From: Bacteroides sp. UBA1317
GTDB lineage: Bacteria; Bacteroidota; Bacteroidia; Bacteroidales; Bacteroidaceae
Assembly (NCBI GenBank): GCA_002307035.1
Contig: DBTL01000025.1
Coordinates: 1 to 53,082, forward strand
Length of the DNA: 53,082 bases
Reading direction: 5' to 3'
Shown piece by piece: positions 51,877 through 53,082 of this stretch. Position 1 is the first letter of the stretch. Each line of letters opens with the position of its first letter. Position numbers and translations under genes: made by a program. Below the pieces are notes generated by a model. It was not told the origin of the DNA. It worked only from the letters and a program-made list of their open reading frames with translations, and did not search any database.

Positions 51877-52857
51877 CTACAATATCTCGTTAATATTTAA
51901 CTTTATTTCATCCCATTGCTTCTTCGGAATGGTTGTTCCTATCACCTGGATAACATTTCCAGAGAGAATAGAACCTATTTTAGCACATTTTTCAAGTGAA
52001 TAACCACAAGTAAGTCCATACAAAAAACCTGCAGCAAAATAATCACCTGCCCCCGTTGTGTCAATCACCTTCTTAATAGGTAAAGCTCCAACTTTAATTT
52101 CTTCAGTTCCTTTACGAATATATGATCCATTCGCCCCAACCTTCACAATAGCAATGCTGCACATCTTGGCCATCACATCTAAGGCTTCTTTTGGTTCTTT
52201 GCCCGTGAAAGCCTTTGCCTCTTCTTCATTAGCGAATAAGATATCGACATAACGATTAACCAATAAAGAAAAAAAGTCAAGATCACTTTCAACGATATTA
52301 TAGCTAGCCATGTCCAAACAAACTTGCAGACCAGCTTCTTTAGCTAATTCAATGGCACGCAGAATCATATCATGATCTTGTACCAGATATCCTTCAATAA
52401 GAAAATAAGTATAACCTTTGAACATGTCCAATGAAAGATCTTCGGCAGTCAACGTAGATGCAGCACCAAGATAGGTACCAAAGGTACGTTCTCCATCTGG
52501 AGAGATGAAAGTAGAAGCAACACCCGAAGGAAGGTCACAAGTCAATAACTTCCCTTCAATACCATTTTTCTGTAAATTGTCCCTGTAAAACCGGCCATAC
52601 GTATCATCTCCCACTTTACCTATAAAACCCGTTCCTGCACCCAAGCAGGCCAATCCGAGAATAGCATTACCGGTAGAACCACCAGTAGCTAAATGTGTAT
52701 CCATCTGGCTAAAGCGTTCATTAATAATCTGTAGTTTTAAGTCATCTATAAGCTGCATACTACCTTTAGGTAATTCCATTTCAGCAAGAATTGCATCATC
52801 ATTGAGGGTTGCAAGTACGTCTACAAGGGCGTTGCCCAATCCTATTATTTTGTCCAT
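51877..52857 (-). CDS. PfkB-family sugar/nucleoside kinase (adenosine kinase-like)
   Basis: The 326-residue ribokinase-fold enzyme has the N-terminal GLGNALVDVLA, GGSTGNAILGLACLG near residue 70 and the catalytic DTTGAGDYFAAGFLYG with base Asp near residue 255. This pattern resembles adenosine kinase and related PfkB members of Bacteroidota; the phosphate acceptor is not certain. The start at 52857 is chosen over 52887 because the longer frame contains the -7 box TATCTTTG (52881-52874). It heads the leftward kinase-S41-esterase operon. Confidence 0.9.
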   Translation of the reverse strand: MDKIIGLGNALVDVLATLNDDAILAEMELPKGSMQLIDDLKLQIINERFSQMDTHLATGGSTGNAILGLACLGAGTGFIGKVGDDTYGRFYRDNLQKNGIEGKLLTCDLPSGVASTFISPDGERTFGTYLGAASTLTAEDLSLDMFKGYTYFLIEGYLVQDHDMILRAIELAKEAGLQVCLDMASYNIVESDLDFFSLLVNRYVDILFANEEEAKAFTGKEPKEALDVMAKMCSIAIVKVGANGSYIRKGTEEIKVGALPIKKVIDTTGAGDYFAAGFLYGLTCGYSLEKCAKIGSILSGNVIQVIGTTIPKKQWDEIKLNINEIL

Positions 52858-52881
52858 TTCAATCTTTTTTTTGCAAAGATA

Positions 52882-52912
52882 TTGCATATTTCAAAATATC
52901 CTATTACTTTTG
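52882..52912 (+). promoter_or_regulatory. Promoter of tRNA-Asn
   Basis: TTG (52882-52884), 20 nt, TACTTTTG (52905-52912). It overlaps the divergent -7 box of the kinase gene. Confidence 0.65.
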
Positions 52913-52932
52913 CATCGCAATTGAGAAAACAT

Positions 52933-53006
52933 TCTTCGATAGCTCAGTCGGTTAGAGCATCTGACTGTTAATCAGAGGGTCCTTGGTTCAAGTCCAAGAG
53001 GGAGAG
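52933..53006 (+). tRNA. tRNA-Asn (GTT) with an imperfect acceptor stem
   Basis: The D-stem (GCTC/GAGC), anticodon stem (TCTGA/TCAGA), anticodon GTT in CTGTTAA, T-stem (CTTGG/CCAAG) and discriminator G73 all fit tRNA-Asn. The acceptor strands are TCTTCGA (52933-52939) and AGGGAGA (52999-53005): positions 6-67 and 7-66 do not pair and 4-69 is T-G. No CCA is encoded. A promoter precedes it and a terminator follows. Confidence 0.8.
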
Positions 53007-53012
53007 CAAAAA

Positions 53013-53038
53013 CACTGCAAATTGTAGTGGTTTTTTTG
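53013..53038 (+). terminator. Terminator of tRNA-Asn
   Basis: CACTGC and GTAGTG (with one G-T pair) form a short stem around AAATT, followed by GTTTTTTTG. Confidence 0.7.
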
Positions 53039-53082
53039 TTTTTTAGTCAATATATAAGCATACACAAAATGAAAAAGCCATT

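Overview
The window looks like a stretch of core chromosome from a Bacteroides-type bacterium (order Bacteroidales). The evidence is an A+T-rich composition, promoters of the Bacteroidota form (TTG, 19-21 nt, then TAnnTTTG), an almost complete lack of Shine-Dalgarno sequences, a 625-residue Bacteroidota/plant-type IspG, CarboxypepD-type N-terminal domains on a TonB receptor, and the order rpsU-xerC-hpf-tRNAs. I see no prophage, insertion sequence, CRISPR array or transfer module. All features are read from sequence and family knowledge; no database search was run.

Layout. 1-1.7 kb: leftward rpsU-xerC-hpf followed by tRNA-Thr and a cut-off tRNA-Tyr. 2-4.4 kb: rightward aminopeptidase P and gamma-carbonic-anhydrase-like protein. 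4.5-7.3 kb: leftward gltX-waaA. 7.3-12.3 kb: rightward 7TM-HD protein converging on leftward priA and a low-molecular-weight tyrosine phosphatase. 12.4-15.2 kb: an outer-membrane barrel and a three-gene regulatory operon (LiaF-like, membrane LytTR, AraC-type HTH), with an unexplained array of 23-bp palindromic units upstream. 15.7-20.4 kb: DUF2795, cobalamin adenosyltransferase, a methyltransferase-like protein, ArsR regulator, siderophore-type TonB receptor, tRNA-Leu. 20.6-26.4 kb: manC, HIT, greA, a cysteine-less thioredoxin-fold lipoprotein, pnp. 26.7-31.2 kb: ptb-buk, LD-carboxypeptidase, glutaminyl cyclase, sufE. 31.3-33.1 kb: CPBP protease, DUF2975, XRE regulator and a 45-codon upstream ORF. 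33.4-37.6 kb: Ca-ATPase, HAD phosphatase, ribF. 37.8-41.4 kb: rubredoxin (short and easily missed), TGS/SAD/uridine-kinase fusion, cysE, a small secreted protein. 41.5-44.0 kb: a dense repeat array, EamA transporter and a second aminopeptidase P. 44.1-49.1 kb: rpoN, PAP2-like, gcvH, purE, ispG. 49.3-53.0 kb: leftward PfkB kinase, S41 protease, esterase; then tRNA-Asn.

Functional threads. Most genes are housekeeping: translation (gltX, rpsU, hpf, tRNAs), RNA and transcription (pnp, greA, rpoN, priA), envelope (waaA, manC, ldcA, OMPs) and branched or short-chain acyl phosphate metabolism (ptb-buk). Three exported proteins have predicted mature N-termini beginning with Gln, which matches the Bacteroidota Q-rule, and the glutaminyl cyclase that would act on them is in the same window.

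The observations I rate highest are: (i) a strong Shine-Dalgarno on hpf in the same operon as rpsU, whose product bS21 hides the anti-SD in Bacteroidota; (ii) a terminator-like hairpin in the greA leader, resembling the GraL arrangement of E. coli; (iii) two arrays of degenerate tandem palindromes with 22-24 bp period (15.4 kb and 41.6 kb); (iv) a perfect FNR/CRP-type box and a 16-bp palindrome upstream of a small secreted protein of unknown function; (v) a tRNA-Asn with an impaired acceptor stem.
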